A stretch of 64,000 bases of DNA from Vibrio sp. FE10 (GTDB lineage Bacteria; Pseudomonadota; Gammaproteobacteria; Enterobacterales; Vibrionaceae), in NCBI RefSeq assembly GCF_030297155.1, contig NZ_AP028067.1:2170001-2234000 (forward strand), in the 5' to 3' direction. Positions within the stretch are counted from its first letter, which is position 1, and each line of letters starts with the position of its first letter. Under the pieces are notes generated by a model that did not search any database, was not told the origin of the DNA, and was given only the letters and a program-made list of their open reading frames with translations. The translations under genes were made by a program, and so were the position numbers. Below, one piece after another: positions 63,992 through 64,000 of the stretch.

Positions 63992-64000
63992 ATGACTATT
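63992..64000 (+). CDS. Possible start of a gene running off the window
   Basis: ATG ACT ATT are the last nine bases. AAGG and GAAAAG precede it, and the operator at 63920 sits 61 bp upstream. Only three codons are visible, so nothing can be said of the product beyond likely membership in the same regulon. Confidence 0.35.

Overview
The window looks like a Vibrio chromosome segment, most likely from the Splendidus clade. It has about 44% GC by eye, typical Vibrio family proteins, and a gene set matching the alginate locus known from Vibrio splendidus (PL7, PL6, PL15 and PL17 lyases, KdgM porins, sodium symporters, KdgF, KdgK, Eda). No rRNA, tRNA, CRISPR array or intact insertion sequence was seen. 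The species call is inference from protein recognition, not from a search.

Layout. Positions 1-11,000 are ordinary accessory genes: a LysR regulator cut by the window edge, a DUF3332-like lipoprotein, a probable DUF3103 protein, a Dabb protein, a small exported protein, a second LysR regulator, tryptophanase, a pair of overlapping GTPase genes and an MsrA-like protein. Positions 11,000-45,500 are the main alginate region: a PL6 lyase with a symporter, a YwqK-repeat protein, a chemoreceptor, a PL38-type lyase with a KdgM porin, an exonuclease/CBS-DUF294 pair, two FadR-type regulators flanking an SDR reductase, a MATE transporter, a PL7 lyase divergent from a second KdgM porin, a beta-helix lipoprotein, a CBM32-PL7 lyase, a tandem PL7-PL7 protein, a Cache chemoreceptor, a DehR-type reductase, a PL15 exolyase and a second symporter. 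Positions 46,300-50,000 hold a tripartite tricarboxylate-type transporter (TctC-TctB-TctA) behind an unknown 156-residue protein. Positions 50,100-54,700 hold a third FadR regulator and a PhnD-PhnC-PhnE-PhnE-like ABC transporter. A 264-bp MITE-like element follows, then an FAH-family protein with a signal peptide. Positions 56,200-63,000 complete the alginate pathway: two adjacent PL17 exolyases, and a divergent kdgF-kdgK-eda operon.

How it works together. Secreted or surface lyases (PL7, PL6, probably PL38) cut alginate; KdgM porins pass oligomers through the outer membrane; SSS symporters carry short products across the inner membrane; PL15 and PL17 exolyases release unsaturated monomers; KdgF opens them to DEH; one or both reductases (A1-R-like SDR and HIBADH-type DehR) make KDG; KdgK and Eda yield pyruvate and glyceraldehyde-3-phosphate. 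Two chemoreceptors and the extra transporters may sense or import related compounds.

The most useful new signal is regulatory. An 11-bp palindrome, TTGTANTACAA, and degenerate forms recur about twenty times, nearly always just upstream of alginate genes and of two FadR genes. It fits the FadR-subfamily consensus TNGTNNNACNA. Two sites lie near orphan terminators with no gene, which suggests small RNAs. Other points worth a second look are the tandem PL7 protein, an unassigned beta-helix lipoprotein, two unrelated DEH reductases, a FadR paralogue that has lost a metal ligand, and an exported FAH-family protein.
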